Shown here: piece by piece, positions 10,813 to 19,983 of the stretch
Position numbering within the stretch: the stretch's first letter is position 1
Layout of the letters: each line of letters begins with the position of its first letter
Assembly (NCBI RefSeq): GCF_000212735.1
Contig: NC_015510.1
Coordinates: 8,247,001 to 8,311,000 of the forward strand
Length of the DNA stretch: 64,000 bases
Origin: Haliscomenobacter hydrossis DSM 1100
GTDB lineage: Bacteria > Bacteroidota > Bacteroidia > Chitinophagales > Saprospiraceae
Direction of reading: 5' to 3'
The notes under the pieces: generated by a model
Databases searched by the model: none
What the model was told of the DNA's origin: nothing
Seen by the model: the letters and a program-made list of their open reading frames with translations, nothing else
Program-made: the position numbers and the translations under genes

Positions 10813-13545
10813 ATGTTGAAAAACACCCTTACTCTGCTGGCTTTATTTGCATTTAAACTCGCCCTTTATTCCGCCTCCCCGCTGCAAGTCTCCCAATTAA
10901 CCTGCGAATACCTCGAGAACCCACTAGGTATCGATGTCCAGAAACCCCGCCTGGCCTGGCTATTCAGCACCACCGCCCGCAACCAAAGCCAGTCGGCTTA
11001 CGAAATTCAGGTCAGCAAAGACCCTAAATCCCTCGAACAAGGCAAAGCCAGCCAATGGTCTACTGGCAAGGTCAATTCCCCCCAAAACCTGCACCTCGAA
11101 TACGACGGTGCGCCCCTGCAGTCCTTCACCCGTTACTACTGGAGAGTGCGGGTGTACAACCAAAACGGTGAAGCTTCGGAATGGAGCAAGGCCGCCTGGT
11201 TTGAAACCGCCATGTTGAATCCCTCCGATTGGCGGGCTCAATGGATCAACGATGGGAGCAGTCCACCCTCCCAGGAAGAAAAATACTACGAAGACGACCC
11301 CATGCCCCTGTTCCGCAAAATGTTTACTCCGACCAAAAAAGTAACTTCGGCACGCCTGTACCTCAGCGGTTTGGGCTACAGCGAAGCTTTTTTGAATGGA
11401 CAAAAAATTGGCAATCAGGTGCTCGATCCCGGCTTTACGACCTACCGCAAACAAGCTCTTTATGTAGTTCACGACATTACTACTCAAGTCCAAAAAGGCA
11501 GCAACACCCTGGGCGTCATGTTGGGCAATGGTTGGTGGAATCCTTTGCCTTTGCGGCTGTTCAGTCGGTTTAACCTGCGCGATTATCAGGAAAATGGCCG
11601 TCCTTGTCTTATGGCCGAAATTCATTTGAGCTACGCCGATGGCAGTAAAGACATCATTGTCAGCGACAATACCTGGGAAACTGCCCCTGGTCCAATCTTG
11701 CGCAACAACGTATACCTCGGTGAACATTATGATGCTCGACTGGAAAAACCCTTTAATGACCCAAAACCCTGGAAAAAAGCCAGCCCAACTGTAGGCCCAA
11801 GTGGCCGATTAAGCGCCCAGATGCTGCCCCCCATTCGGGTGACCAAAGCGATTCGCCCGCGCAGCATCAAAGCAATAGGATCGGATACCTTTTTGGTTGA
11901 CCTGGGACAAAATTTTGCTGGAGTGGCCAGCATTCGGGTACAAGGAGCAGCAGGTAGCAAAATCACCATGCGCTTTGGGGAAGACACCCTGAAAAATGGC
12001 CAGTTGAATTGGTGGTCATCCGTAGCCGGACAGATCAAAGAAGCCTGGGGTGCCAATGGCGGCCCTGGCGCACCCAAAACGGCCTGGCAACAAGATGAAT
12101 ACATCCTGAAAGGTGGGGGCGTAGAAACCTGGTCACCACGATTCACCTTTCACGGCTTTCGTTACATCGAAATTGTGGGCTGGCCCGGAACACCCACCCT
12201 TGACGACATCAGCGGTTTGCGCATGAACACCGACCTGGCGCAAAACGGGCATTTTGAATGCTCGAATCCCATGTTCAACCAGCTCCACGAAGTCATCCAG
12301 TGGACTTTTTTGAGCAATGTGTTTAGCGTGCAATCGGATTGCCCGGCCCGGGAAAAAATGGGCTATGGCGCAGATATGGTGGTTAGCTCCGAAGCGTATT
12401 TGTACAACTACAACATGGGCCTGTTTTATGGAAAAACCGTCCAGGATTTTGCCAATGAGCAAAGACCGGAGGGCGGAATCACCGAATTGGCACCTTTTAC
12501 GGGTATTGCCGATCGGGGCTATGGCGATCTATCAGGGCCACTGGGCTGGCAATTGGGCTTTCCTTTTTTGCAAAAAAAACTCTACGAATTTTACGGCGAC
12601 AAACGCATCATTGAACAACATTATCCGGCTTTTGAGCGGCAAATGGCGTTTTTGCAATCCAAGGCGGTGGGCCATCTTTTTTACTGGGACATCAGCGACC
12701 ATGAAGCGCTGGATACCAAACCTGAAGCATTTACTGCCGCTGCGTTTTATTACCATCATGCTGTGTTGATGGCGGAATTCTCTGGCATTTTGGAAAAAAA
12801 AGAAGCCGTTGAAAAATACAAAAAATTGGCGCAAAACATCAAAAGAGCAATCGTAGACAAGTACCTGGTCAATGGTACCGGACGGTTCGACAATGCCACC
12901 CAATCGGCACAGTTGTTTGCGCTGTGGTACGGCTTTGCTCCAGATCGAAAAGTGGCCTTGCAAGCTTTATTTCAAGAATTCAAACGCCACAACCAGCACG
13001 TATCCACTGGTATTTTTTCCACCAAGTTTCTATTTGATGTACTCCGGGAAGAAAACCTCAACGAAACGGCCTATCAATTGGCCAACCAGAAGGATTACCC
13101 CAGTTGGGGCTATATGTTGGAACAAGGTGCTACTACATTATGGGAAACCTGGGCGTATTCACCTCAAGTCTATTCTTTAAACCACCCGATGTTTGGTTCC
13201 ATCGACGAATGGTTTTTTCGCTCATTGTTGGGGATCAATGCAGCAGCGCCCGGTTTTAGTAAAGTCATCATCAAGCCCCAACCCGCGGGTGATTTGACCT
13301 GGGCAAAAGGCCATTATGACTCCGTTAGCGGCAGAATTGAAAGTGCCTGGAAAATGTCAACCTACGCATTTTCCCTGAGCGTAACCGTCCCGGCCAATGT
13401 AAAAGCCGAAGTTTGGGTAAGATGTGGGGAAGGTTTGCCAGTTCTGGAAAACGGGAAACCTGTAGCGGTTGTGAAATATGCGGATGGGTATGCGGTGATA
13501 GAGGTCGGGTCGGGCACTTATTCTTTTGAAAGTGATTTGGAATAA
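10813..13545 (+). CDS. Secreted alpha-L-rhamnosidase, GH78
   Basis: 910 residues with a signal peptide (MLKNTLTLLALFAFKLALYS). An Ig-like N-domain follows (VSQLTCEYLENPLGID, then QSAYEIQVSKD and YYWRVRVYNQNGE). A beta-sandwich domain comes next with LYLSGLGYSEAFLNGQKIG and LGVMLGNGWW. Then the (alpha/alpha)6 catalytic barrel has the conserved acid stretch DCPAREKMGYGADMVVSSEA, then MLEQGATTLWETW; the chain ends in a C-terminal beta-sandwich. GH78 enzymes release terminal L-rhamnose from pectins and glycosides by inversion. Length and domain order are normal. It is monocistronic and followed by a long palindromic repeat. Confidence 0.92.
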   Translation: MLKNTLTLLALFAFKLALYSASPLQVSQLTCEYLENPLGIDVQKPRLAWLFSTTARNQSQSAYEIQVSKDPKSLEQGKASQWSTGKVNSPQNLHLEYDGAPLQSFTRYYWRVRVYNQNGEASEWSKAAWFETAMLNPSDWRAQWINDGSSPPSQEEKYYEDDPMPLFRKMFTPTKKVTSARLYLSGLGYSEAFLNGQKIGNQVLDPGFTTYRKQALYVVHDITTQVQKGSNTLGVMLGNGWWNPLPLRLFSRFNLRDYQENGRPCLMAEIHLSYADGSKDIIVSDNTWETAPGPILRNNVYLGEHYDARLEKPFNDPKPWKKASPTVGPSGRLSAQMLPPIRVTKAIRPRSIKAIGSDTFLVDLGQNFAGVASIRVQGAAGSKITMRFGEDTLKNGQLNWWSSVAGQIKEAWGANGGPGAPKTAWQQDEYILKGGGVETWSPRFTFHGFRYIEIVGWPGTPTLDDISGLRMNTDLAQNGHFECSNPMFNQLHEVIQWTFLSNVFSVQSDCPAREKMGYGADMVVSSEAYLYNYNMGLFYGKTVQDFANEQRPEGGITELAPFTGIADRGYGDLSGPLGWQLGFPFLQKKLYEFYGDKRIIEQHYPAFERQMAFLQSKAVGHLFYWDISDHEALDTKPEAFTAAAFYYHHAVLMAEFSGILEKKEAVEKYKKLAQNIKRAIVDKYLVNGTGRFDNATQSAQLFALWYGFAPDRKVALQALFQEFKRHNQHVSTGIFSTKFLFDVLREENLNETAYQLANQKDYPSWGYMLEQGATTLWETWAYSPQVYSLNHPMFGSIDEWFFRSLLGINAAAPGFSKVIIKPQPAGDLTWAKGHYDSVSGRIESAWKMSTYAFSLSVTVPANVKAEVWVRCGEGLPVLENGKPVAVVKYADGYAVIEVGSGTYSFESDLE

Positions 13546-13562
13546 TTAACGCACATTAAGCA

Positions 13563-13811
13563 TTTTTTTACCGCAGAGTAACGGAGTTCACGCGGAGTTT
13601 CGCGGAGTTTTTAGGGCACCTGCGGTGCGGAGAGGCCACGGAGGTCGCTATTGCTGAAACTTGGGAGTATCCTTTCAAGCCTTATCATCTTTGGCTTGAT
13701 CTTAAGCAAAATCTTCCTGGAACCCGAACTCCAGCCACCGTAGGTGGCAAACTCCTTAATACTACAAAACTCCGCGAAACTCCGCGTGAACTCCGTTACT
13801 CTGCGGTAAAA
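13563..13811. repeat. Long palindromic element, family A copy 1 (249 bp)
   Basis: Arms of about 45 bases pair perfectly: ACCGCAGAGTAACGGAG... from 13570 and its complement ending at 13810. The interior holds smaller hairpins (CACCTGCGGTG; CCTGGAACCCGAACTCCAG) and lies between the convergent GH78 and thioredoxin genes. A second copy at 19713-19973 keeps the interior but has different arms that again match each other. Confidence 0.9.
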
Positions 13812-13827
13812 TAACGTATAGTATGCA

Positions 13828-14982
13828 TTAATAATACCGCCCCAACTTCGGATGCTCCGCAATCATTTTCCTCAACTCCAGCGGCTTGATGCTCCCCTGG
13901 AGTTTGTACACCACTTTACCCTCCGGCTCAATCAGCATGGTATAAGGCAACGCTCCATTCCAAGCCGGATCCATGGCCTCAATCAAAGCGTATGAATCTT
14001 TGCCGCTAAAAATATAATTACGCACCGCCGAACTTTTCTTTTTGAGCATGCTCAGTGCTTTTTCTTTCTGCTCCAATTTATCCGCGCTGATGGAGACAAA
14101 TTCAAAATCGCGGTCGCCGTACATGCGTTGCATTTTGATAAACTCAGGATATTCAATGATACAAGGACCACACCAGGTTGCCCACACATTGATCAGCAGC
14201 AGTTTGTCGGTTTTATTGGCCAGCAAGGTTTTGATGCCCGCCGCATCAATGTCTTCCAACTTGATGGGCTTGGCATCCCATTCCTTTTGCACCTGATCTT
14301 TAAATTCAATTTTCCAGGCCCATTTCGTCGAGCAACCAAAAACCTTGGTGGTTTGAGGATTTGGGGTTTTACCCGCCAAGAGTGCGTCAATGCTGGCCCG
14401 CAAGTCTTCGGAATTGGCCGTCCCCGGTTTTTCTGAAGCATCGATCCGGCCCTGGTACTGCAATTTGCGCGCCGCATCAAAAACAAAAACATGGGGTGTG
14501 GCGACCGGGCCATATTTTACTGACACCGCGTGGTTGTCGCCATCGTACAAGTATGGAAAGTTGTATTTTTTGTCTTTTACCCGTTGTTGCATGGATTCAA
14601 AATCGTCGTTTAAATCGGTGTAGCCCAGTTCTTCCAACAAAAGTGAAACCGGGCTGTTGGGCGAGATAGCCACGACCTGCACGCCCTTGGTTTTGTAATC
14701 CGCAGTCAACGCAATCAAACGATCTTCATAAGCCTGGGCGGTAGGGCAGTGGTTGCAGGTAAACACGACAACCAGCACTTTGGATTTGGCAAAATCTTTC
14801 AAGGTGTAGTATTTGCCGTCGGTAGCGGGTAATCTGAAATCGGGAGCGGGAGCGCCGATGGCAAGCACCTCGTGCGGGATTTCTGCTACTGCCTGTGGGT
14901 TGGGTTTGAAGGCACCAGTTTGGGCCATACCCAAGGTGCATACACTCCATAAGAGCGCAAAGCTGAAGGAATACTTTTTCAT
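13828..14982 (-). CDS. Secreted double-thioredoxin-fold protein (AhpC/TSA-like plus TlpA-like)
   Basis: 384 residues from ATG 14982, where the signal peptide starts (MKKYSFSFALLWSVCTLGMA); longer in-frame starts run into the palindrome upstream. Domain 1 (~25-200) is a peroxiredoxin/redoxin fold with FTCNHCPTAQAYEDRL, so the active-site pair is CNHC, then VVAISPNSP. Domain 2 (~245-384) is a TlpA/ResA-like thioredoxin with INVWATWCGPCIIEYPEF. It probably works in the periplasm in thiol-disulfide exchange or reduction. The two different CxxC sites on one chain suggest internal electron relay; that is inference. Confidence 0.85.
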   Translation of the reverse strand: MKKYSFSFALLWSVCTLGMAQTGAFKPNPQAVAEIPHEVLAIGAPAPDFRLPATDGKYYTLKDFAKSKVLVVVFTCNHCPTAQAYEDRLIALTADYKTKGVQVVAISPNSPVSLLLEELGYTDLNDDFESMQQRVKDKKYNFPYLYDGDNHAVSVKYGPVATPHVFVFDAARKLQYQGRIDASEKPGTANSEDLRASIDALLAGKTPNPQTTKVFGCSTKWAWKIEFKDQVQKEWDAKPIKLEDIDAAGIKTLLANKTDKLLLINVWATWCGPCIIEYPEFIKMQRMYGDRDFEFVSISADKLEQKEKALSMLKKKSSAVRNYIFSGKDSYALIEAMDPAWNGALPYTMLIEPEGKVVYKLQGSIKPLELRKMIAEHPKLGRYY

Positions 14983-14997
14983 GTGTGATTGAGTTTT

Positions 14998-15158
14998 ATA
15001 CCCCACACGGGAAGGGCAGTTGATTTTTGTCTCTTTCTTTTTTCGCCCTGCCTCGTTGCAAATGCTCGCCGTAGCTTTGGCTACGTCTGTGCTTTGCGCC
15101 TTGCAGGCCAAAAAAATAAATTCGCCAAAATTACACCTGCCCTTCCCGCGTGGGGTAT
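14998..15158. repeat. Long palindromic element, family B copy 1
   Basis: Outer arms ATACCCCACACGGGAAGGGC (14998-15017) and its near-complement ending at 15158 enclose a core with CGTAGCTTTGGCTACG and GCGCCTTGCAGGC. The core resembles that at 37147-37308: a T-run, TGC..CGTT, a central GTAG/CTA hairpin, then GCGCCTTGC and an A-run. It lies between two minus-strand genes. Confidence 0.8.
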
Positions 15159-15230
15159 AGAAGGACTATTTGCTCTAGGTAAGATATGATTTTTTTGAAA
15201 AAAAAACCTATAGGTATCTGATTTTCAAGT

Positions 15231-15830
15231 TCAGTACAACATTTGACGAAAATCTATTTCTTTATCAGGATTAAACACGAAGGGTTCTTCCAGCCCTTCG
15301 ACCAATTCTGCCTGGGTAAACTGCCCCAGGTTTTCCAGGTACAAATAATTTTCAACATAGTGGGTGTCTGTGCCTGTGCCCATCAAGCTGTGCCAATACC
15401 GGGCATTGATGTGGATGGCTACGGATTTGCCAGGCAAGAGCGGCAAAATGTCAAAGCTATCGCGGGCTTTGGAGCCAAAATGAGGGTAATAATCGTCCTT
15501 TAGTTCAATCCAGATGTCGCCAGCTTTGCGGTGCAGGTTGAGGAAAAAAGGCAGGTTGTGCGCGCGTTGAAACAATTCGATCCAGGAGGCAGAGCGTAGG
15601 CCGCGCAACAGCAAGACATCCGTTGGCAATTCCTTCACCCGTTGGAGCAAATCGTGGCTCAGCCGTAAGCTGTCTTTTCGGCTATATCCATTTTGGAACT
15701 TGACCATTTTCTCCCAGGCGGGCAAACGGGATTCCAAAGCGCGGTACTCCGCTTTGTGCCACAGGATTTCCTGCGGAACATAACGGAGTACCGTGATGGG
15801 TTTTGTAAACTTATGGATGTTGCTGTCCAT
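15231..15830 (-). CDS. Uncharacterised protein, 199 residues
   Basis: No family recognised. The protein is soluble with no signal peptide. It starts MDSNIHKFTKPITVLRYVPQ and has a recognisable beta-rich middle (LPFFLNLHRKAGDIWIEL, YYPHFGSKARDSFDILPLLP) and an acidic end. It is 16 bases upstream-side neighbour of the GH3 gene on the same strand and the two are likely separately transcribed or loosely linked. Codon use looks like that of its neighbours, so it is likely a real gene. Confidence 0.6.
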   Translation of the reverse strand: MDSNIHKFTKPITVLRYVPQEILWHKAEYRALESRLPAWEKMVKFQNGYSRKDSLRLSHDLLQRVKELPTDVLLLRGLRSASWIELFQRAHNLPFFLNLHRKAGDIWIELKDDYYPHFGSKARDSFDILPLLPGKSVAIHINARYWHSLMGTGTDTHYVENYLYLENLGQFTQAELVEGLEEPFVFNPDKEIDFRQMLY

Positions 15831-15846
15831 GGTTAAATTCTAGCAC

Positions 15847-18150
15847 CTACTTGTTCAACGTAAACATCGCTTCTTTAACATTCTGGCTATTGGTGCCCAC
15901 AAATACCACAAACTCCCCGGGTTCGGCTACAAAATTCAGGGCACTGTTGTAAAATTTCAAATCTTCCACCGACAGTGCAAAGCTTACTGTTTTGGATTCT
16001 CCTTTTTTCAACATGATCTTTTGAAAACCCTTGAGTTCTTTCACCGGAGGGGTAATGCTGCGCACCTTGTCGCGAATGTAAAGTTGTACGACTTCCTCGC
16101 CGTCGAAGTTACCGGTATTTTTGACCGTCACACTGACATTGACTACGTCTTTTGGAACGGCCATGGCCAAGGTCTTTTTGCTCAACGTAAGCTCACTGTA
16201 TTCAAAGCTGGTGTAGCTCAAACCGTAACCAAATGGATAAAGCGGACTATTGGGCACATCCAGGTAGTTGGACTGGAATTTCTGAAAATCTGTTCCATTG
16301 CCTCCGTACGGACGTCCGGTATTTTTGTGGCTGTAATAAATCGGAATTTGCCCCACATTGCGTGGAAAGGTAGCCGACAATTTGCCCGATGGGTTCACAT
16401 CTCCAAACAGGACATCGGCAATGGCGTTGCCGGCTTCAGTACCCCCGAACCAGACGTTGAGGATGGCCGGCAAGTTCTCATTTTCCCAGGGCAGCGCCAA
16501 TGGCCGACCCGTAAACAAGACCAATACTACGGGTTTGCCAGTTTTGACCAAAGCCTTCAATAGATCGCGCTGGTTTTCGGGAATGCTGATGTCGGAACGG
16601 CTGGAAGCTTCTCCGGTCATTTCTGCGGCTTCGCCCAGGGCAGCTACGATCACATCCGCTTTTTGCGCGGTGGCTACTGCTTCGGCGATCATGTCTGCAT
16701 CGCTGCGGGGATCGCGGTTGGTGGGTTTGCCAAAAATGCTGACGTTGGCATCCAGGCGCGCATCGCTGTAAATGTTGGCGCCCCGTGCTTTCAAAATGGT
16801 AACATTTCCGGCTACGTTTTTGATGCCTTCTTCTACTGAGACACACTTGGTAAAGTCGCCGGATACACTCCAGGTACCCGCCATGTTTTCCTTGTTGTCG
16901 GCCAAGGGGCCAATCAGGGCAATGGTGCCGTTTTTGGCCAGCGGCAAAGTTTGTTTGTCGTTTTTCAACAAAACGAATGACTTGCCAGCGGCTTTACGGG
17001 CTTCGGCGCGGTGTTCGGCGGTAAAAATTTCGGTTTTGGCCCTGTTCTCATCACAGAAGCGGAAGGGATCGGTAAACAAGCCCAGGTCGTATTTCATTTC
17101 CAATACCCGGCGACAAGCCAGGTCGATTTGTGCCTGGGTTACTTTTTGTTCTTTTAAGGATTTGCCCAGGGTGTTGACGAAACTTTCGCTCACCATGTCC
17201 ATATCGTTGCCCGCCATGAGGGCTTTGGCCGCTACGGTTTGTACATCTCCCAAACCATGATTGACCATTTCGGTGATCCCGGTGTAATCGGAGACCACCA
17301 TACCTTTGAATTTCCACTGGCGACGCAGCAGATCGGTCAGCAACCAGTTGTTGGCGGTAGCGGGTATGCCGTCAATATCGTTGAAAGAAGCCATGATGGA
17401 ACCGGCACCAGCATCCAGGGCGGCTTTATAAGGTGGCAAATACTCGTTGTACATGCGCACCTTGCTCATGTCGGTGGTGTGGTAATCGCGGCCCGCTTCG
17501 GCAGCCCCGTACAAGGCAAAATGTTTGACACAAGCCATGATGGTATTGGTTTCGGCATAACTCTTGCCCTGGTACCCTTTGACCATGGCGCGGGCAATTT
17601 GTGAACCCAGGTAGGGGTCTTCCCCCGAACCTTCGGCAATGCGGCCCCAACGGGGATCACGTGCAATATCGACCATCGGCGAGAAGGTCCAACAAATGCC
17701 GTCTGCTGATGCTTCTATGGCGGAGATGCGGGCCATTTTTTCGATAAGGCCCATGTCCCAACTGCTGGAGATGCCCAGCGGAATAGGGAAAAGCGTCTTG
17801 TAGCCGTGGATGACGTCCATCCCAAAGATCATCGGGATTTTTAGACGGCTTTGGTTGACCGCCAGTTCCTGGGTTTTGCGGATTCTGGAGGGGGTGGAAA
17901 TGCTGAAAATGCCGCCAATTTTTCCGGCTTTGATTTTAGTTTCAACATCCGTGCTGACGGATGAGCCCGTGGTGGCTTCCCCACCGACAACCAGATTTAA
18001 TTGCCCCAATTTTTCATCGAGGGTCATTTTTTTCATTAAACCCACTACAAAAGCATCTCTTTTGGCGAGATAAGCAGCGCTGGGTTGGGCGGTACAGCTG
18101 GCACCAAAACCGATGCTCAGTAAAGTAACAATTGCGAGTAGACGTTTCAT
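15847..18150 (-). CDS. bglX: Secreted beta-glucosidase, GH3 (BglX-type)
   Basis: 767 residues with a signal peptide ending near ASCTAQ. The GH3 N-terminal TIM barrel carries GMDVIHGYKTLFPIPLG, FSPMVDIARDPRWGRIAEG, and the nucleophile Asp288 in MVVSDYTGI. The alpha/beta sandwich domain follows (VALIGPLADNK-like: IALIGPLADN), then the fibronectin type III-like C-terminal domain (VVNVSVTVKNTGNFDGEEVV). This layout is that of periplasmic BglX, which hydrolyses beta-linked gluco-oligosaccharides. Length is normal. It is divergent from the TIR-FGE gene. Confidence 0.92.
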   Translation of the reverse strand: MKRLLAIVTLLSIGFGASCTAQPSAAYLAKRDAFVVGLMKKMTLDEKLGQLNLVVGGEATTGSSVSTDVETKIKAGKIGGIFSISTPSRIRKTQELAVNQSRLKIPMIFGMDVIHGYKTLFPIPLGISSSWDMGLIEKMARISAIEASADGICWTFSPMVDIARDPRWGRIAEGSGEDPYLGSQIARAMVKGYQGKSYAETNTIMACVKHFALYGAAEAGRDYHTTDMSKVRMYNEYLPPYKAALDAGAGSIMASFNDIDGIPATANNWLLTDLLRRQWKFKGMVVSDYTGITEMVNHGLGDVQTVAAKALMAGNDMDMVSESFVNTLGKSLKEQKVTQAQIDLACRRVLEMKYDLGLFTDPFRFCDENRAKTEIFTAEHRAEARKAAGKSFVLLKNDKQTLPLAKNGTIALIGPLADNKENMAGTWSVSGDFTKCVSVEEGIKNVAGNVTILKARGANIYSDARLDANVSIFGKPTNRDPRSDADMIAEAVATAQKADVIVAALGEAAEMTGEASSRSDISIPENQRDLLKALVKTGKPVVLVLFTGRPLALPWENENLPAILNVWFGGTEAGNAIADVLFGDVNPSGKLSATFPRNVGQIPIYYSHKNTGRPYGGNGTDFQKFQSNYLDVPNSPLYPFGYGLSYTSFEYSELTLSKKTLAMAVPKDVVNVSVTVKNTGNFDGEEVVQLYIRDKVRSITPPVKELKGFQKIMLKKGESKTVSFALSVEDLKFYNSALNFVAEPGEFVVFVGTNSQNVKEAMFTLNK

Positions 18151-18349
18151 TGGACTGTTTTTCTTGAGGGTACAAAGTACCTAAAATTTGGGGATTTTGG
18201 AAGTGGGCTTGAGAATGAGGGTGTATATAAAAGTTGTGAAATGGAGAAATTTGAAGGGTTGATCCGCCAGATGCTCGAAATAGTGCTGTGGAAAATCGCT
18301 TGCTTGAGTACAAATTCGTATACTTGCCTGAAATTAACATCCGAGTTGT

Positions 18350-19591
18350 ATGTTGCAGATTCCCCGCATCTTTATTGCTTACGCTCGTCAAGATTTGCCC
18401 CAGCTCGAACAACTGCGCACCCAATTGCGCGTGTTGGAGCGCCGTGAATTCTGCCATATTTTTTACGATGGCGTCATCCAGGCCGGAGAAAAGTGGGAAC
18501 CCCGCATCAAGGAGGAATTGCACCGTGCCGACATCTATCTGCTGCTGGTCACTGCCGAGTTTCTTGATTCCAACTACGTCAACGACATCGAATTGCCCAC
18601 CATCTTGCAACGCGAACGGGAAGGCACCGCCCGGGTATTGCCCGTCATCCTGCGCCAGTGCTTGTGGAAATACTCCGAACTGGAAGTCTTCCAAGCCATT
18701 TTGTACGAAGACCGCCCGATTGAAGAAAAAAAAGCCTACGGCCACGTGGCGCATGTAGTGGCTACCGAGGTTGAGCGACTTAGAGCGGACGCAAAGCCAC
18801 TTAGCAGTGCTACGAATGCTCCCGCAGCCACGGTTGATATACCCTCGAAGCCGAAAATTGACCTGGCTCAAGTTGACCCATTTCATAGCGAAATGATCTT
18901 TATCAAAGGGGGCAGTTTTGAGATGGGGGCTGTGTTTGGAGAGGGCAATGATGCTGAAAAACCAGTCCACACTGTCCATGTCAATGACTTTTACCTTGCA
19001 CGCTACACGGTTACTCAGACGCAGTGGGAAAAAATCATGGGTTACAATCCCAGTCACTTTAAAGGAAATGGAAACTTACCCGTTGAAACCGTCAATTGGG
19101 ACGAAGCGCAGGAATTCATTCGCGTACTCAACAAACGCACGGGACTAAACTACCGCCTTCCCAGCGAATCAGAATGGGAGTATGCGGCACGTGAAAGGGG
19201 CGATAAGGTGCGTTTTGGCAATGGCAAAAACATTGCGGTGTCTACCGAGATCAACTTCGATGGAAAACATGAATCCAATACCCAATCGTACTTGATCAAG
19301 GGCCAATACCGCAAAAAAACTACCCCTGTAGGTAGTTTTCCTGCCAATCATTTAGGACTGTACGATCTGAGCGGCAACCTCTGGGAATGGTGCGCCGATG
19401 TCTGGCACGACAATTACCAGGGTGCACCGCTAGACAGCTCGGCCTGGATGGAAGGGGGCGACCAAACCCTCCGAGTGTTTCGTGGCGGGTCCTGGATCGG
19501 TAATGCTTTCAATTGTCGTGCCACCTGCCGCAATAAGGACCAAATTGGGACTCGCTACAGTAATGTCGGTTTTCGTGTAGCCCGGTCTTAA
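18350..19591 (+). CDS. TIR domain fused to FGE-sulfatase (SUMF1-like, C-type-lectin fold) domain
   Basis: 413 residues. The N-terminal ~140 residues form a TIR domain: RIFIAYARQDLPQLEQLRTQ, FYDGVIQAGEKWEPRIKEEL, ADIYLLLVTAEFL and NDIELPTIL, whose Glu is in the place of the NADase catalytic residue. After a linker, residues ~178-413 are an FGE-sulfatase fold: FIKGGSFEMG, YTVTQTQWEKIMG, RLPSESEWEYAAR, GLYDLSGNLWEWCADVW, and VFRGGSWIGNAFNCRATCR to GFRVARS. In the position of the two FGE active-site cysteines (M-C-x-x-x-x-C) only the second is kept, so it is probably a ligand-binding, non-catalytic version. Likely a conflict or defence effector: the FGE part senses, the TIR part degrades NAD. Adenine content at the 3' end is ordinary, unlike the paralogue at 41870. 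Confidence 0.85.
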   Translation: MLQIPRIFIAYARQDLPQLEQLRTQLRVLERREFCHIFYDGVIQAGEKWEPRIKEELHRADIYLLLVTAEFLDSNYVNDIELPTILQREREGTARVLPVILRQCLWKYSELEVFQAILYEDRPIEEKKAYGHVAHVVATEVERLRADAKPLSSATNAPAATVDIPSKPKIDLAQVDPFHSEMIFIKGGSFEMGAVFGEGNDAEKPVHTVHVNDFYLARYTVTQTQWEKIMGYNPSHFKGNGNLPVETVNWDEAQEFIRVLNKRTGLNYRLPSESEWEYAARERGDKVRFGNGKNIAVSTEINFDGKHESNTQSYLIKGQYRKKTTPVGSFPANHLGLYDLSGNLWEWCADVWHDNYQGAPLDSSAWMEGGDQTLRVFRGGSWIGNAFNCRATCRNKDQIGTRYSNVGFRVARS

Positions 19592-19712
19592 CCCTTTGTG
19601 CTTTTTCCCTTTTTATGGGGTGTTGGGAACTGAGCGGGTTTTTACATTCGCTTTCGAATCATGACAAGTAAAATGCGCGAATAGGGGTCTGTTAGACACC
19701 AATATTTGTCAG

Positions 19713-19973
19713 TTTTTTTACCGCAGAGTAAAAGGAGGATACGCGGAGTTGCGCGGAGTTTTTAAGGGGCACCTGCGGTGCGGAGAGGCCACGGAGGCCG
19801 CCTTTGCTTAAGTTTGAGTGCTTATCCTTATCAAGCTCTATAATCACCGGCTTGATTATCAGCAAGATTTTCCTGGAGCACAAACTCCAGCCACCGCAGG
19901 TGGCCAAACTCCCAAATACTAAAAAAAACTCCGCGCAACTCCGCGTACCCTCCTTTTACTCCGCGGTGAAAAA
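19713..19973. repeat. Long palindromic element, family A copy 2 (~261 bp)
   Basis: Same interior as 13563-13811 (CACCTGCGGTGCGGAGAGGC, then CTTGAT, TCCTGGAGCACAAACTCCAG, CCACCGCAGGTGG). The arms here read AGTAAAAGGAGGATACGCGG and pair with their complement at 19922-19968 with two mismatches. It fills the gap between convergent TIR-FGE and oxidoreductase genes. Between 19592 and 19712 nothing else is seen. Confidence 0.9.
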
Positions 19974-19983
19974 AGCGCGAGAG

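Noticed and set aside
18014-19057. Minus-strand open frame of 347 residues between GH3 and TIR-FGE genes
   Set aside because: It overlaps both supported genes; composition is that of antisense sequence.
18350-19591. Second candidate DGR variable region at the end of the first TIR-FGE gene
   Set aside because: Adenine is not depleted (16 of 60 in 19501-19560) and codons there are not biased to NNY.
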